From Kribbella jejuensis (GTDB taxonomy: Bacteria > Actinomycetota > Actinomycetes > Propionibacteriales > Kribbellaceae): a stretch of DNA of 64,000 nt. The notes under the pieces were generated by a model. That model searched no databases. It was not told where the DNA came from and worked only from the letters and a program-made list of their open reading frames with translations. Of this stretch, positions 61,932 through 64,000 are shown one piece after another (positions within the stretch are counted from its first letter, which is position 1; the number at the start of each line of letters is the position of its first letter). The translations under genes were made by a program, and so were the position numbers. The stretch is taken from positions 124,001-188,000 of the forward strand of contig NZ_VFMM01000002.1 of the NCBI RefSeq assembly GCF_006715085.1. Reading direction: 5' to 3'.

Positions 61932-63205
61932 TGAAATCCGTACGACGCTGGACCAGTTTGTTGCTCATGGCACCTTTGCTTGCGGTCGCGGCCTGCTCCT
62001 CGAACTCGAAGGCAGGCGATGACCAGCCGGTCACCCTCACCTACGCGATCTGGGACCAGGCCCAGGCCGCCGCGATGAAGCAGATCATCAAGGAGTTCCA
62101 CGCCCAGCACCCGAAGATCGACGTACAGGTTCAGGTGACGCCCTGGGAGAGCTACTGGACGAAGCTGCAGACCAGTATCACCTCGGGCACCGGGCCGGAC
62201 CTGTTCTGGATGACGATGGTGTACGCGAAGTACTACGCCACCGGCGGCGGGACCGCCGCGCTCGACGACCAAATCAAGAAGTCCAAGCTGGACATGAGCG
62301 CCTACGTCCCGGCGGTCACCAAGGCGTACACGATCAATGGCAAGGTGTACGGCATTCCGAAGGATGTCAACGGCTTCGGCCTCTGCTACAACAAGTCGCT
62401 CTTCGACGCGGCGAAGGTGAAGCGACCGGACGACTCCTGGACCTGGAACGATGTCGTCTCCGCCGCCCAGAAGCTGACCAACAAGCAGAAGGGCGTCTAC
62501 GGTTTCGTCGCGCCCGAGGCGGACGAGCTGAGCTGGTACCTGACCGTGCCCCAGGCCGGCGGACAGGTGATCTCGCCCGACGGCACGACCTCTGGGTACG
62601 ACCAGGAGGCAACGATCAAGGGCATCCAGTTCTGGACCGACATGATCACGAAGTACCACGTCTCGCCGTCGCTGCAGCAGACCACCGACACCGACCCGCT
62701 GGCGATGCTGACGTCCGGCAAGGTCGCGATGCGGTACTGCGGTTCGTGGGAGCCCGAGGAGATCGCCGCCGTACCGTACGGCAAGGCGAACATCGACGTC
62801 GCGCCGCTGCCGGCCGGTCCGGACGGGAACCGGAACTACTACAGCAACGGCCTCGCGAACAGCATGTCCGCAAAGACGAAGCACCCTGACCAGGCATGGG
62901 AGTTCCTGCAGTTCCTCGGGTCGGACCGCGCCGCCGAGATCCAGGCGAAGACAGGCACAGTCATCCCCGCGTACCAGGGCCACGCGGACGCGTACGCCAA
63001 GGCGATTTCGGAGTTCCACCTGCAGGTCTTCGTGGACCAACTGAAGTACGCGCAACCGTTCCCGGCGTCCACCGACACCGCCGCCTGGCGCGATGCCGCG
63101 ACGAAGCAGTTCGCTGACGCGTGGACCGGCAAGGCTCCAGTTGCCGAGGTGTCCAAGCGCGTCGCCGAAACGATGAACCAGGCGCTCGCGAAGGAAAAGA
63201 AGTGA
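61931..63205 (+). CDS. Sugar ABC transporter, substrate-binding lipoprotein
   Basis: This is a 424-residue CUT1-type binding protein. The signal ends in the lipobox AVAACSS with Cys22. The mature start (VTLTYAIWDQAQAAAMKQIIKEF) and the motifs GTGPDLFWM and WEFLQFLGSD are typical of family-1 binding proteins for oligosaccharides and glycosides. Overlaps at both ends with neighbours show tight coupling. As in the first CUT1 operon, no ATPase is encoded here, so MsiK is the likely partner. Confidence 0.9.
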   Translation: MKSVRRWTSLLLMAPLLAVAACSSNSKAGDDQPVTLTYAIWDQAQAAAMKQIIKEFHAQHPKIDVQVQVTPWESYWTKLQTSITSGTGPDLFWMTMVYAKYYATGGGTAALDDQIKKSKLDMSAYVPAVTKAYTINGKVYGIPKDVNGFGLCYNKSLFDAAKVKRPDDSWTWNDVVSAAQKLTNKQKGVYGFVAPEADELSWYLTVPQAGGQVISPDGTTSGYDQEATIKGIQFWTDMITKYHVSPSLQQTTDTDPLAMLTSGKVAMRYCGSWEPEEIAAVPYGKANIDVAPLPAGPDGNRNYYSNGLANSMSAKTKHPDQAWEFLQFLGSDRAAEIQAKTGTVIPAYQGHADAYAKAISEFHLQVFVDQLKYAQPFPASTDTAAWRDAATKQFADAWTGKAPVAEVSKRVAETMNQALAKEKK

Positions 63206-64000
63206 CCAGTTCAGGTACGGCGACTGCTCCGGCCGAGCCGGTCGCCGAGGAGATGGTCCGTCGCCGGCGACCGCGGCCGCCGACGCAGGACAGCGGCTGG
63301 TGGGCAGCGCTTCTGCTGCTCCCGGCCGCGGCCGGGCTGGCGATCTTCGAGATCTGGCCGACGTTCCAGACGATCTACTACTCGTTCACGAGTTGGGGCG
63401 CCTTCGGCGGACACGTCTGGTCCGGGCTGGAGAACTACCGGACCCTGATCGCCGACTCCGACGTCTTCCACGCGATCGTCAACACGGCGATCATCAGCGC
63501 GATCTCCATGCTCGCCGTACCGCTGTCGATCGTCGTCGCGGCGTTGATGAGTCTGCCCGGGATGCGCGGCGTCACGATCTACCGGACGCTGTACTTCCTG
63601 CCCGTGGTCACCTTGCCGGCGGCCGTCGCGCTGACCTGGAAGTACTTGTTCAACGGCGACTACGGGCTGATCAACTGGCTGCTCTCGAAGGTCGGCGTCG
63701 ACGGGCCGCACTGGCTGTCGGACCCGGCGACGGCGATCTTCGCGATCAGCATCGTCGGCGTCTGGGGCTCGATCGGCTACAACATGGTGATCTTCCTGTC
63801 GGGCATCCACGGCATCCCGCTCGACTATTACGAGGCGGCGGAGCTGGACGGCGCAGGCCGGGTGTCGCAGTTCTTCCACATCACGGTCCCGCTGCTGACG
63901 CCGTCGATCTTCTTCGTCACGGTGATCACGGTGATCAACTCGCTGCAGGCCTTCGATCTGGTGTACCTGATGGTGGGCCAGACGAGTCCGGCGATCACCA
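63202..64000 (+). CDS. Sugar ABC permease, MalF-type, cut by window end
   Basis: I read this frame from GTG 63202, which overlaps the binding-protein stop; it is open to the end of the window. A basic Arg-rich head (MVRRRRPRPPTQ) precedes the first helix (ALLLLPAAAGLAIFEIWP). At least four more helices follow, and the EAA loop YEAAELDGAGRVSQFFHITVP lies near residue 212. The C-terminus and the second permease gene are expected beyond the edge. Confidence 0.92.
   Translation, partial: MTSSGTATAPAEPVAEEMVRRRRPRPPTQDSGWWAALLLLPAAAGLAIFEIWPTFQTIYYSFTSWGAFGGHVWSGLENYRTLIADSDVFHAIVNTAIISAISMLAVPLSIVVAALMSLPGMRGVTIYRTLYFLPVVTLPAAVALTWKYLFNGDYGLINWLLSKVGVDGPHWLSDPATAIFAISIVGVWGSIGYNMVIFLSGIHGIPLDYYEAAELDGAGRVSQFFHITVPLLTPSIFFVTVITVINSLQAFDLVYLMVGQTSPAIT

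Overview
The window is about 70 percent G+C, densely coded, and rich in GTG starts, 1-8 bp gene overlaps and carbohydrate genes. It contains LacI regulators, binding-protein-dependent sugar transporters without their own ATPase, an MsiK-type shared ATPase, snapalysin, a CsoR/CopZ/CopA copper set and SoxR. This points to a soil actinobacterium. Gene style and content fit Kribbella or a close relative; that is an inference from memory of the families, not a database match.

Layout. 1-1.9 kb: the end of a membrane-anchored exported protein and a DUF4032 gene. 2-7.9 kb: a LacI regulator, then a CUT1 sugar transporter (binding protein plus two permeases) and a GH13 alpha-glucosidase. 7.9-11.8 kb: copper operon csoR-copZ-(exported protein)-copA with CsoR boxes. 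12.1-13.8 kb: an Abi_2 (AbiF-like) defence gene with a structured RNA-like leader, followed by two copies of an unusual array of mini-hairpins. 13.8-17.4 kb: YfhO-like membrane protein and polyprenol-type glycosyltransferase. 17.4-19.8 kb: msiK with a structured leader, divergent from a second LacI regulator whose operator nearly matches that of the first. 19.8-24.7 kb: snapalysin, soxR, a DEAD-box helicase with a long leader, and a SelA-like PLP enzyme. 24.8-33.3 kb: penicillin-acylase-family protein, UPF0145, GH1 beta-glucosidase with MFS transporter, YcaQ-like protein and an EVE-domain protein. 33.3-38.8 kb: tctCBA tricarboxylate transporter divergent from its likely CitAB-type two-component system. 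38.8-49.2 kb: scattered regulators, hydrolases, exporters and oxidoreductases. 49.2-59.4 kb: large secreted GSDH-PKD-F5/8C-ricin protein, Cho-like nuclease, SecD-fragment protein, TrmH-type methyltransferase, PLP decarboxylase and two MFS proteins. 59.5-64 kb: tRNA-Thr(TGT), then an operon of amidohydrolase, FAD amine oxidase, sugar-binding lipoprotein and permease that runs off the end.

How the genes fit together. Neither CUT1 transporter in the window has an adjacent ATPase, so MsiK is the obvious energiser. The two LacI paralogues have nearly identical recognition helices and share a CTTGCA-type operator, suggesting a common maltodextrin/alpha-glucoside regulon that may include msiK.

The most interesting candidates are the Abi_2 gene with its hairpin RNA, the duplicated mini-hairpin array beside it, the shared LacI operator, the internally duplicated histidine-rich copper-operon protein, and a duplicated Shine-Dalgarno/start unit before the tct sensor kinase. 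No insertion sequence, prophage, CRISPR array or replication origin was seen.
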